Shown here: piece after piece, positions 26,900 through 40,200 of the stretch
How positions within the stretch are numbered: position 1 is the first letter of the stretch
Layout: every line of letters begins with the position of its first letter
From: Aristolochia californica
Lineage: Eukaryota > Streptophyta > Magnoliopsida > Piperales > Aristolochiaceae
Assembly (NCBI GenBank): GCA_029961685.1
Contig: JARWKL010000007.1
Span: 23,693,013-23,757,012 of the forward strand
DNA length: 64,000 bases
Direction of reading: 5' to 3'
The notes under the pieces: model-generated
The model's database searches: none
Told to the model about the DNA's origin: nothing
What the model saw: only the letters and a program-made list of their open reading frames with translations
Position numbers and translations under genes: made by a program

Positions 26900-28545
26900 T
26901 TTTTTATTCTCTTTAAAAGCTTGGATAACAAAACTTTTGTGTTCATTTGTGGTGTGCGAATAAATTTTCTTTAATTACTTTTTTTATTGTTTTAAATTTT
27001 TTCCGTATAGCAACTATAAAATTTTTATTTTGTTGTGATCTGTTTGCCTTTTTTGTTTACGGGACGAAGGGAGAGCGAAAAACTCGAAGTTTTAATTTAA
27101 GAAAAATGTGTACATCTAAAATGGAAATGCACAATACAAAAATGTAGAGAGAGATAATTCCAAAGAGTGTCTGTAATTTTTAGGGATTGTAAGCACTTTT
27201 TCTTTTTTATATCTCAGGTATTGCAATCGTCGGGAAAAGGGGGAGGCGGGGGATTTTTAACTGAGTGTTGACTCCCAATCCAAAAGTATTTTCTTAAAAA
27301 AATAAAGCCCGTTATGCATGATAAATTACTTTACAATCATATATTTTTATTATGTCAACTTTTTGCACATGGGCAAAATAATGGCATGTTTGACTCGAGT
27401 AAATATCCCACCACAAGTTCACATGAGAATTTAATGAGCGTTTGTTATTCTCTTTAAAAGCTTTGCATCCATAGCTCTTTTGCATCTTTAACATGTTTCA
27501 AACAAGCATATCCATTTTTAAAACATGTGTAGAAGATATCTATTTCTTGTAAAATTCCAAGCTATTAGGGTTAAACTAGTGGAATTTCCCAAACTTGGAT
27601 AACAAAATTTTTGTCTTCATTTGTGTTGTGTGAATAAATTTTCTTTATTTACATTTGTTATTGTTTAAAATTTTTTCCATACATCAACTATAAAATTTTT
27701 ATTTTGTTGTGAGCTTTTTGCCTTTATTGTTTTCAGGATGTAGGGAGTGCAAAAACTCAAAGTTTTGATTTAAGAAAAGAGTGTACATCTAAAATGGAAA
27801 AGTACAATGCACATATGTAGAGAGAGATAATTCCGAAGAGTGTCTGTAATTTTTTGGGATTGTAAGCTCTTTATCTTTTTTATATCTCAGGTTTTGCAAT
27901 CGTCGGGAAATGGGGGTGGCGGGGGATTTTGAACTAAGTGTTGACTCCCAATCAAAAAGTCATTTCTTACAAAAATATAGCCCATTATGCATGATAAATC
28001 ACTTTACAAACATCTATGATTATTATGTCGGCTTTTTGCAAATGGGCAATATAATGGCATGTTTGACTCGGGTAAATATCCCATCGCAAGTTCACTTGAG
28101 AATTTAATGAGGTTTGTTATTCTCTTTAAAAGCTTTGCATTCATAGCTCATTTGCATCTTTAACATGTTTCAAACATGCATATCCATTTTTAAAACATGT
28201 GTAGAAGAAATCTCTTTCTTGTAAAATTTCAAGCCATTAGGGTTAAACAAGTGGAATTTCCCAAACTTGGATAACAAAAATTTTGTGTTCATTTGTGTTG
28301 TATGAATAAATTTTCCTTATTTATATTTTTTATTGTTTTAATTTTTTCCAGACATCAACTATAAAATTTTTATTTTGTGTTGAACCTTTTGCCTTTTTTT
28401 CTTACGGGATGAAGGGAGAGTGAAAACTGAAAGTTTTGATTTCAGAAAAAAGTGTACATCTAAAATGGAAATGCACAATGCACAAATGTAGAGAGAGATA
28501 TTTTCAAAGAGTGTCTGTATGTTTTAGGGATCGTATGCACTCTTT
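26900..28545. repeat. Pentameric unit segment, copy 2 (offset ~3193 bp)
   Basis: This is the partner of 23.7-25.3 kb. The offset of about 3193 bp is five monomers minus about 170 bp, explained by deletions in the monomers between, near 26168 (about 40 bp) and 26922 (about 128 bp). The copy ends in a monomer that is itself cut short near 28547. Confidence 0.8.
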
Positions 28546-28848
28546 GATTTTTAAAACATGTGTAGAAAAAATATCCTTTATGTAAAATTCCAAGTTATTA
28601 GGGTTCGACTAATGGAATTTCCCAAACTTGGATAACAAAAATCTTGTGTTCATTTGTGGTGTGTGAATAAATATTTTTTATTTAAATTAGTTATTGTTTT
28701 AAATTTTTTCCACACATCAACTATAAAATTTTTATTTTTTCGTGATCTATTTGCCTTTTCTGTTTACAGGATGAAGAGAGAGCGAAAACTCAAAGTTCAT
28801 ATTGAAGAAAAAAGTGTACATCTAAAATGGAAATGCACAATGCACAAA
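28487..28848. repeat. Severely truncated satellite monomer
   Basis: The landmark spacing is only 362 bp. The sequence passes from cgtatgcactctttgat directly into tttttaaaacatgtgtag near 28547, removing about 310 bp, including the G-rich island, the dyad and the HindIII/BamHI segment. It is the shortest monomer in the window. Confidence 0.9.
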
Positions 28849-31800
28849 TGTAGAGAGGGATAATTCCAAAGAGTGTCTGAAATTTTTAGGGATCGTAAGC
28901 ACTTTTTTGTTTTTATATCTATGATTTTGCAATTGTCAGGAAAAGGGGAGGCATACGATTTTGAACTGAGTGTTGACTTCCAATCCATAAGTCATTTCTT
29001 ACAAAAATATAGCCCGTTACGCATGACAAATCACTTTACAATTATTTATGATTGTTAGGTCAAGTTTTTGAAAATGGGCAAAATAATGGCTTGTTAGACT
29101 CGGGCAAATATCCCACCGCACATTCTCTTGAGAATTTAATGAGCGTTTGTTATTCTCTTTAAAAGCTTTGGATCCATAGGTCATTTGAATCTTTAACTTG
29201 TTTCTTGCATGCATATCCATTTTTAGAATATGTGTAGAAAAAATCTCCTTCATGTAAAATTCCAAGATATTAGTGTTGGACTAGTGGAATTTCCCGAACT
29301 TAGATAACAAAACTTTTGTGTTCATTTGTGGTGTGTGAATAAATTTTTTTTATTTACTATTTTTATTTTTTTAAATTTTTTCCATACATCAACAATAAAA
29401 TTTCATTTTGTTGTGATCTTTTTGTCTTTTTTGTTTACGGGTTGAAGGGAGAGCGAAAAACTCAAAGTTTTAATTTAAGAAAAATATGTACATCTAAAAA
29501 TGAAATGCAAAATGCACAAATGTAGAGAGAGATAATTCCAAAGAGTGTCTAAAATTTTTAGGGATTGTAAGCACTTTTTCGTTTTTATATCTCAGGTTTC
29601 TCAATCGTCGGGAAAAATGGGTGGCATAGGATTTTTAACTGAGTGTTGAATTGCAATCCATTAGTCATTTCTTACAAAAATATAGCCCGTTACGCATGAT
29701 AAATCACTTTACAATCATCTATGACTGTTAAGTCAAATTTTTGAAAATGGGCAAAATAATGACTTGTTAGACTCGGGTAAATATCCCCCCGCACGTTCAC
29801 TTGAGAATTTAATGAGCGTTTCTTATTCTCTTTAATAGCTTTGAATCCATAGGTCATTTGAATCTTTAACATGTTTCAAGTAGCATATCCATTTTTAAAA
29901 CATGTGTAGAAAAAATCTCCTTCATGTAAAATTCCAATCTTAATAGGGTTGGACTAATGGAATTTCCCCAACTTGGATAACTGAACTTTTGTGTTCATTT
30001 GTGGTGTGTGAATATGAATTTTTTATTTACATTCGTTATTGTTTTATATTTTTTCCACACATCAATTATGAAATTTTTATTTTTTTGTGATCTTTTTGCC
30101 TTTTCTGTTTACGGGATGAAGGGAGAGAGAAAACTCAAAGTTCAGATTTAAGAAAAAAGTGTACATCTAAAATGGAAATGCACAATGCACAAATGTAGAG
30201 AGAGATAATTGCAAAGTGTGTCTGTAATTTTTAGGGATCGTAAGCACTTTTTTGTTTTTATATCTAATGTTTTGCAATCGTAGGGAAAAGGGGGAGGCGG
30301 GCGATTTTTAACTCAGTGTTGACTTCCAATCCATAAGTCATTTCTTACAAAAATATAGCCCGTTACGCATGAAAAATCACTTTTCAATCATCTATGATTG
30401 TTAGGTCAACTTTTTGAAAATGGGCAAAATAATAGCTTGTTTGACTCGGGCAAATATCCCACCACACGTTCTCTTGAGAATTTAATGAGCGTTTGTTATT
30501 CTCTTTAAAAGCTTTGCATCCATAGGTCATTTGAATCTTTAACAAGTTTCTAGCATGCATATCCATTTTTAAAACATGTGTAGAAAAAATCTCCTTCATG
30601 TAAAATTCCAAGATATTAGTGTTGGACTAGTGGAATTTCCCGAACTTAGATAACAAAACTTTTGTGTTAATTTGTGGTGTGTGAATAAATTTTATTTATT
30701 TACTTTTCTTATTGTTTTAAATTTTTTTCGTACATCAACTATAAAATTTTCATTTTGTTGTGATCTTTTTGTCTTTTTTGTTTACGGGTTGAAGGGAGAG
30801 TGAAAAACTTGATGTTTTGATTTAAGAAAAATGTGTACATCTAAAATAGAAATGCACAATCCACAAATGTAGTGAGAAATAATTCCAAAGAGTGTCTGTA
30901 ATTTTTAGGGATCGTAAGCACTTATTCGTTTTTATATCTAAGGTTTTGCAATCGTAGGGAAAAGGGGAGGGCGGGGGATTTTTAACTGAGTGTTGACTCC
31001 AAATCCAAAAGTCATTTCTTTCAAAAATATAGCCCGTTATGACTGATAAATCACTTTACAATCATCTATGATTATTATGTCAACTTTTTGCAAATGGGTA
31101 AAATAATGGCATGTTTGACTCGGGTAAATATCCCACTGCAAGTTCACGTGAGAATTTAATGAGCGTTTGTTATTCTCTTTAAAAGCTTTGCATCCATTGC
31201 TCATTTGCATCTTCAACATGCTTCAAACATGCATATCCATTTTTAAAACATGTGTAGAATAAATCTCTTTCTTGTAAAATTCCAAGCTATTAGGGTTAAA
31301 CTAGTAGAATTTCCCAAACTTGGATAACAAAACTTTTGTGCTCATTTGTGTTGTGTGATTAAATTTTATTTGTTTACATTTGTTATTATTTTAAATTTTT
31401 TCCATACATCAACTACAAAATTTTTATTTTGTTGTGAGCTTTTTGGCTTTTTTGTTTTCGGGATGAAGGGAGAGCGAAAACTCAAAGTTTTGATTTAAGA
31501 AAAAAGTGTACAACTAAAATGGAAAAGCACAATGCACAAATGTAGAAAGAGATAATTCCGAATAGTGTCTGTAATTTTTAGGGATTGTAAGCTCTTTTTA
31601 GTTTTTATATCTCAGGTTGTGCAATCGTCCGAAAAAATGGGTGGTGGAGGATTTTTAACTGAGTGTTGAATTGCAATCCAATTGTCATTTCTAACAAAAA
31701 TATTGCCCGTTACGCATGATAAATCACATTACAATCATCTATGATTGTTAGGTAAAATTTTTGAAAATGGGCAAAATAATGACTTGTTAAACTCTGGTAA

Positions 31801-32110
31801 ATCTCCCACCGCACGTTCACTTGATAATTTAATGAGCGTTTGTTATTCTCTTTAAAAGCTTTGGATCCATAGGTCATTTGAATCCTTAACAAGTTTCAAG
31901 CATGCACATCCATTTTTAAAACATGTGTAGAAAAAATCTCCTTCATGTAAAATTTCAAGTTATTTGGGTTGGACTAATGGAATTACCCAAACATCGATAA
32001 CAAAACTTTTGTGTTCATTTGTGGTGTGTGAATAAATATTTTTTTATTAACATTACTTATTTTTTAAAATTTTTTCCACGCATCAACTATAAAATTTTAT
32101 TTTGTTGTGA
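28600..32110. repeat. Long-range duplicated satellite segment, copy 1
   Basis: The A, C, A monomers with landmarks near 28849, 29521 and 30196 match those near 59075, 59747 and 60420 at an offset of about 30225 bp. The next B, C monomers (30869, 31541) match 62380 and 63050 at an offset of about 31509 bp. Private shared features include gagagggataattcc, ttgtgttaatttgtgg (near 30661 and 60887), tccacaaatgtagtgag (near 30860 and 62370) and catcgataacaaaac (near 31993 and 63502). Confidence 0.85.
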
Positions 32111-34200
32111 TCTACTTGCCTTTTTTGTTACGGGATGAAGGGAGAGCGAAAATCCAGAGTTCTGATTTAAGAAAAAAAGAGTACATCTAAAATGGAAATG
32201 CACAATGCACAAATGTAGAGAGAGATAATTCCAAAGTGTGTGTGTAATTTTAGGGATCGTGAGCACTTTTTCGTTTTTATATCTCAGGTTTTGCAATCGT
32301 CGGGAAAAGGGGGAGGCGGGCGATTTTTAACTGTGTGTTGACTTCCAATCCATAAATAATTGCTTACAAAAATATAGCCCATTACGCATGACAAATCACT
32401 TTACAATCATCTATGATTGTTAGGTAAACTTTTTGAAAATGGGCAAAATAATGGCATGTTTGACTCGGGCAAATATCCCACCGCACGTTCACTTGAGAAT
32501 TTAATGAGAGTTTGTTATTCTCTTTAAAAGCTTTAGATCCATAGGACATTTGAATCTTTAACATGTTTCAAGCATGCATATCCATTTTTAAAACTTGTGT
32601 AGAAAAAATCTCCTTCATGTAAAATTCTAAGCTATTAGGGTTGGACTAATGGATATTTCCAAACATGGATAACAAAACTTTTGTGTTCATTTGTGGTGTG
32701 TGAATAAATATTTTTTATTTACATTAGTTATTGTTTTAAATTTTTTCCACACTTCAACTATAAAATTTTTATTTTGTTGTGATCTATTTGCCTTTTCTGT
32801 TACGGGATGAAGGGAGAGCGAAAACTCAAAGTTTGGATTTAAGAAAAAAGTGTACATCTAAAATGGAAGTGCACAATGCACAAATGTAGAGAGAGATAAG
32901 TCCAAAGAGGTTTTGTAATTTTTAGGGATCGTAAGAACTTTTTCGTTTTTATATCTAAGGTTTTCTAATCGTTCGGAAAAGAGGGAGGCGAGCGATTTTT
33001 AACCGAATGTTGACTTCCAATCCCTAAATCATTTCTTACAAAAATATAGCCCGTTACGGATGACAAATCACTTTACAATCATCTATGATTGTTAGGTCAA
33101 CTTTTTCAAAATGGGCAAAATAATGGCTTGTTTGTCTCGGGCAAATATCCCACCTCACGTTCACTTGAGAATTTAATGAGCGTTTTTTATTCTCTTTAAA
33201 AGCTTTGGATCCATAGGTCATTTGAATCTTTAACATGTTTCTAGCATGCATATCCATTTTTAAAACATGTGTAGAAAAAATCTCCTTCATGTAAAATTCA
33301 AAGATATTAGTGTTGGACTAGTGGAATTTCCAAAACTTGGATAACAAAACTTTTGTGTTCATTTGTGGTGTGTGAATAAATTTTCTTTAATTACTTTTTT
33401 TATTGTTTTAAATTTTTTTCGTACATCAACTATAAAATTTTCATTTTGTTGTGATTTATTTGCCTTTTTTGTTTACGGGACGAAGGGAGAGCGAAAAACT
33501 CGAAGTTTTGATTTAAGAAAATTGTGTACATCTAAAATGGAAATGCACAATGCACAAATGTAGAGAGAGATAATTCCAAAGAGTGTCTGTAATTTTTAGG
33601 GATTGTAAGCACTTTTTCGTTTTTATATCTCAGGTTTTGCAATCGTCGGGAAAAGGGGGAGGCGGGGGATTTTTAACTGAGTGTTGACTCCCAATCCAAA
33701 AGTCAATTCTTAAAAAAATAAAGCCCGTTACGCATGATAAATCACTTTACAGTCATCTATGATTATTATGTCAGCTTTTTGCTCATGGGCAAAATAATGG
33801 CTTGTTTGTCCCGGGCAAATATCCCAGCTCACGTTCACTTGAGAATTTAATGAGCGTTTGTTATTCTCTTTAAAAGCTTTGCATCCAGAGCTCGTTTTCA
33901 TCTTTAACATGTTTCAAACATGCATATCTATTTTTGAAACATGTGTTGAAGAAATCTATTTCTTGTAAAATTCCAAGCTATTAGGGTTAAACTATTGGAA
34001 TTTCCCAAACTTGGATAACAAAATTTTTGTCTTCATTTGTGTTGTATGAATAAATTTTCTTTCTTTATATTTGTTATTGTTTTTAATTTTTTCCGTACAT
34101 CAACTATAAAATTTTCATTTTGTTGTGATCTATTTGCCTTTTTTGTTTACGGAATGAAGGGAGAGCAAAAACTCAAAGTTTTAATTGAAGAAAAAAATGT
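32110..34200. repeat. Satellite block A, A, B
   Basis: Monomers with landmarks near 32215 (A), 32887 (A) and 33560 (B) lie between the long-range duplicated segment and the A'-B-C block. The B monomer shares gggacgaagggagag (near 33477) and a form of aaatctatttcttg with the pentamer region at 26.9-27.6 kb, so it appears to belong to that lineage. No gene is visible. Confidence 0.75.
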
Positions 34201-37200
34201 ACATCTAAAATGGTAAAGTAAAAAGCACAAATGTAGAGAGAGATAATTCTGAAGAGTGTCTGTAATTTTTAGGGATTGTAAGCTCTTTATCATTTTTATA
34301 TCTCAGGTTTTGCAATCGTCAGGAAATGGGGGTGGCGGGGGATTTTTAACTGAGTGTTGACTCCCAATCCAAAAGTCATTTCTAACAAAAATATAGCCCG
34401 TTATGCCAGATAAATCACTTTACAATCATCTATGATTATTATGTCGACTTTTTGCAAATGGGCAAAATCATGGCATGTTTGACTCGGGTAAATATCCCAT
34501 CGCAAGTTCACTTGAGAATTTAATGAGCGTTTGTTATTCTCTTTAAAAGATTTGCATCCATAGCTCATTTGCATCTTTAACATGTTTCAAACAAGCATAT
34601 CCATTTTTAAAACATGTGTAGAAGAAATCTCTTTCTTGTAAAATTCCATGCCATTAGGGTTAAACAAGTGGAATTTCCCAAACTTGGATAACAAAAATTT
34701 GTGTTCATTTTTGTTGTGTGAATAAATTTTCTTTATTTATATTTTTTTTTGTTTTAAATTTTTTCCATACATCAATTATAAAATTTTTATTTTGTGTTGA
34801 GCTTTTTGCCTTTTTTGCTGTCGGGATGAAGGGAGAGTGAAAACTCAAAGTTTTGATTTCAGAAAAAAGTATACATCTAAAATGGAAAAGCACAATGCAC
34901 AAATTTAGAGAGAGATAATTCCGAAGAGTGTCTTTAATTTTTAGGGATTGTAAGCTCTTTTTATTTTTTAGCTCTCTGGTTTTGCAATCGTCGGGAAAAA
35001 TCGGCCGTGGAGGATTTTTAACTGAGTGTTGAATCGCAATCCATAAGTCATTTTTTACTAAAATATTGTCAGGTCAAAAGTTTTAAAATGGGCAAAATAA
35101 TGACATGTTAGACTAGGGTAAACATCCCACCGCACGTTCACTTGAGAATTCAATGAGTGTTTGATATTCTCTATAAGAGCTTTGGATCCATAGGTCATTT
35201 GTATCTTTAACATGTTTCAAGCATGCATACCCATTTTTAAAACATGTGTAAAAAAAATCTCCTTCTTGTAAAATTCCAAGCTATTAGGGATGGACTAATG
35301 GAATTTCCCAAACATGGATAACAAAAATTTTGTGTTCATTTTTGGTGTGTGAATAAATATTTTTTATTTACATTAGTTATTTTTTTAAATTTTTTCCACA
35401 CATCAACTGTAAATTTTTTATTTTGTTGTGATCTATTTGCCTTTTCTGTTGACGGGATGAAGTGAGAGCGAAAACACAAAGTTCTGACTTAAGAAAAAAG
35501 TGTACATCTAAAATGGAAATGCACAATGCACAAATGTAGAGAGAGATAATTCCAAAGAGTGTTTGTAATTTTTAGGGATCGTAAGAACTTTTTCATTTTT
35601 ATATCTAAGGTTTTGATCTCGTCGGGAAAAGGGGGAGACGAGTGATTTTTAATTGAGTGTTAATTTCCGATCCATAAGTCATTTCTTACAAAAATATAGC
35701 CCGTTACGCATGAAAAATCACATTACAATCATCTATGATTGTTAGGTCAACCTTTTAAAAATGGGCAAAATAATGGCTTGTTTGACTCGGGCAAATATCC
35801 CACCGCACGTTCACTAGAGAATTTAATGCGCGTTTGTTATTCTCTATAAAAGCTTTGGATCCATAGGTCATTTGAATCTTTAACATGTTTCTAGAATGCA
35901 TATCCATTTTTAAAGCATGTGTAGAAAAAATCTCTTTCATGTAAAATTCAAAGATATTGGTGTTGGACTAGTGGTGTTTCCCAAACTTGGATAACAAAAC
36001 TTTTGTATTCATTTGTGGTGTGTGAATAAATTTTCTTTATTTACTTTTTTTATTATTTTTAACTTTTTCCGTACATCAACTATAAAATTTTCTTTTTGTT
36101 GTGATCTATTTGCCTTTTTTGTTTACGGAATGAAGGGAGGGCAAAAACTCAAAGTTTTAATTGAAGAAAAAAGTGTACATCTTAAATGGCAAACTACAAT
36201 GCACAAATGTAGAGAGAGATAATTCTGAAGAGTGTCTATAATTTTTAGGGATTGTAAGCTCTTTATCGTTTTTATATCTGAGGTTTTGCAATCGTCGGGC
36301 AAAGGGGGTGGCGGGGATTTTTAACTGAGTGTTGACTGCCAATCCAAAAGTCATTTCTTACACAAATATAGCCCGTTATGCATGATAAATTACTTTACAA
36401 TCATCTATGATTATTATGTCGACTTTTTGCAAATGGGCAAATTAATGGCATGTTTGACTAGGGTAAATATCCCATCGCAAGTTCACTTGAGAATTTAATG
36501 AGCGTTTGTTATTCTCTTTAAAATCTTTGCATCCATAGCTCATTTGCATCTTTAACATGTTTCAAACATGCATATCCATTTTTAAAATATGTGTAGAAGA
36601 GATCTCTTTCTTGCAATATTCCATGCCATTAGGGTTAAACAAGTGGAATTTCCCAAACTTGGATAACAAAAATTTGTGTTCATTTGTGTTGTGTGAATAA
36701 ATTTTCTTTATTTACAATTTTTATTGTTTTAAATTTTTTCCATACATCAACTATAAAATTTTTATTTTGTGTTGAGCTTTTTGCCTTTTTAGCTGTCGGG
36801 ATGAAGGGAGAGTGAAAACTCAAAGTTTTGATTTCAGAAAAAAGTGTACATCTAAAATGGGAAAGCACAATGCACAAATTTAGAGAGAGATAATTCCGAA
36901 GAGTGTCTTTAATTTTTAGGGATTGTAAGCTCTTTTTATTTTTTAGCTCTCTGGTTTTGCAATCGTCGGGAAAAATGGGCGGTGGAGGATTTTTAACTGA
37001 GTGTTGAATCGCAATCCATAAGTCATTTCTGACTAAAATATAGTCCGTTATGCCTGATAAATCACTTTACAATCATCTATGATTGTCAGGTCAAATTTTT
37101 TAAAATGGGCAAAATAATGACATGTTAGACTCGGGTAAACATCCCACCGCACGTTCACTTGAGAATTCAATGAGTGTTTGATATTCTCTATAAAAGCTTT

Positions 37201-40200
37201 GGATCCATAGGTCATTTGAATCTTTAACATGTTTCAAGCATGCATACCCATTTTTAAAACATGTGTAAAAAAAATCTCCTTCTTGTAAAATTCCAAGCTA
37301 TTAGGGATGGACTAATGGAATTTCCCAAACATGGATAACAAAAATTTTGTGTTCATTTGTGGTGTGTGAATAAATATTTTTTATTTACATTAGTTATTGT
37401 TTTAAATTTTTTCCACACATCAACTGTAAATTTTTTATTTTGTTGTGATCAATTTGCCTTTTCTGTTGACGGGATGAAGTGAGAGCGAAAACACAAAGTT
37501 CTCACTTAAGAAAAAACTGTACATCTAAAATGTAAATGCACAATGCACAAATATAGAGAGAGATAATTCTAAAGAGTGTCTGTAATTTTTAGGGATCGTA
37601 AGAACTTTTTCATTTTTATATCTAAGGTTTTGATCTCGTCGGGAAAAGGGGGAGACGGGTGATTTTTAATTGAGTGTTAATTTCTGATCCATAAGTCATT
37701 TCTTACAAAAATATAGCCCGTTACACATGAAAAATCACATTACAATCATCTATGATTGTTAGGTCAACTTTTTAAAAATGGGCAAAATAATGGCTTGTTT
37801 GACTCGGGCAAATATCCCACCGCACGTTCACTAGAGAATTTAATGAGCGTTTTTTATTCTTTGTAAAAGCTTTGGATCCATAGGTCATTTGAATCTTTAA
37901 CATGTTTCTAGAATGCATATCCATTTTTAAAGCATGTGTAGAAAAAATCTCTTTCATGTAAAATTCAAAGATATTGGTGTTGAACTAGTGGAATTTCCCA
38001 AACTTGGAGAACAAAACTTTTGTGTTCATTTGTGGTGTGTGAATAAATTTTCTTTATTTAATTTTTTTATTGTTATAAATTTTTTCCGTACATCAACTAT
38101 AAAATTTTCATTTTGTTGTGATCTATTTGCCTTTTTGGTTTACGGAATGAAGGGAGAGCGAAAATATCAAAGTTTTGATTTAAGAAAAAAGTGTACATCT
38201 ACAATGGTAAAGTACAATGGACAAATGTAGAGAGAGATAATTCCGAAGAGTGTCTATAATTTTTAGGGATTGTAAGCTCTTTATCGTTTTTATATCTCAG
38301 GTTTTGCAATCGTCGGGAAAAGGGGGTGGCGGGGGATTTTTAACTGAGTGTTGACTCCCAATCCAAAAGTCTTTTCTTCCAAAAAATATAGCCCATTATG
38401 CTTGATAAATCAGTTTACAATCATCTATGATTATTATGTCGGCTTTTTGCAAATGGGCAAAATAATGGCATGTTTGAGTCGGGTAAATATTCCATCGCAA
38501 GTTCACTTGAAAAATTAATTAGCGTTTGTTATTCTCTTTAAAAGCTTTGCATCCATAACTCATTTGCATCTTTAACATGTTTCAAACATGCATATCCATT
38601 TTTAAAACATGTGTAGAAGAAATCTCTTTCTTGTAAAATTCCAAGCCATCAGGGTTAAACAAGTGGAATTTTCCAAACTTGGATAACAAAAATTTTGTGT
38701 TCATTTGTGTTGTGTGAATAAATTTTCTTTATTTACATTTTTTATTGTTTTAAATTTTTTCCATACATCAACTATAATATTTTTATTTTGTGTTGAGCTT
38801 TTTGCCTTTTTAGCTTTCGGGATGAAGGGAGAGTGACAACTCAAAGTTTAGATTTCAGAAAAAATTGTACATCTAAAATGGAAAAGCACAATGCACAAAT
38901 GTAGAGAGAGATAATTCCGAAGAGTGTCTGTAATTTTTAGGGATTGTAAGCTCTTTTCAGTTTTTATCTCTCTGGTTTTGCAATCGTCGGGAAAACGGGT
39001 GGTGGAGGATTTTTAACTGAGTGTTGAATCGCAATCCATAAATAATTTCTTACAAAAATAGAGTCCGTTACGCCTGATAAATCACTTTACAATCATCTAA
39101 GATTGTCAGGTCAAATTTTTCAAAATGGGCAAAATAATGACATGTTAGACTCGGGTAAATATCCCACCGTACGTTCACTTGAGAATTCAATGAGTGTTTG
39201 TTATTCTCTATAAAAGCTTTGGATCCATAGGTCATTTGAATCTTTAACATGTTTCAAGCATGCATACCCATTTTTAAAACATGTGTAAAAAAAATCTCCT
39301 TCAGCTAAAATTCCAAGCTATTAGGGTTGGACTAATGGCATTTCCCAAACATGGATAACAAAAAATTTGTGTTCATTTGTGGTGTGAATAAATATTTTTT
39401 ATTTACATTAGTTATTTTTGTAGATTTTTTCCAAACATCAACTTTAAATTTTTATTTTGTTGTGATCTATTTGCCTTTTCTGTTGACGGGATGAAGTGAG
39501 AGAGAAAACACAAAGTTCTGACTGAAGAAAAAAGTGTACATCTAAAATGGAAATGCACAATGCACAAATGTAGAGAGAGATAATTCCAAAGAGTGTCTGT
39601 AATTTTTAGAGATCGTAAGAACTTTTTAATTTTATATCTAAGGTTTTGCAATCGTAGGGAAAGGGGGGAGGCGGGCGATTTTTAATTGAGTGTTAATTTC
39701 CGATCCATAAGTCATTTCTTACAAAAATATAGCCCGTTACGCATGAAAAATCACATGACAATCATCTATGATTGTTAGGTCAACTTTTTAAAAATGGACA
39801 AAATAATGGCTTGTTTGACTCGGGCAAATATCCCACTGCACGTTCACTAGAGAATTTAATGAGCGTTTGTTATTCTCCGCAAAAGCTTTGGATCCATATG
39901 TCATTTGAATCTTTAACATGTTTCTAGAATGCATATCCATTTTTAAAGCATGTGTAGAAAAAATCTCCTTCATGTAAAATTCCAAGATATTGGTGTTGGA
40001 CTAGTGGAATTTCCCAAACTTGGAGAACAAAGCTTTTGTGTTCATTTGTGGTGTGTGAATAAATTTTCTTTATTTACTTTTTTTATTGTTTTAAATTTTT
40101 TCCGTACATCAACTGTAAAATTTTCATTTTGTTGTGATCTATTTGCCTTTTTTGTTTACGGAATGAAGGGAGAGCGAAAAAATCAAAGTTTTGATTTAAG

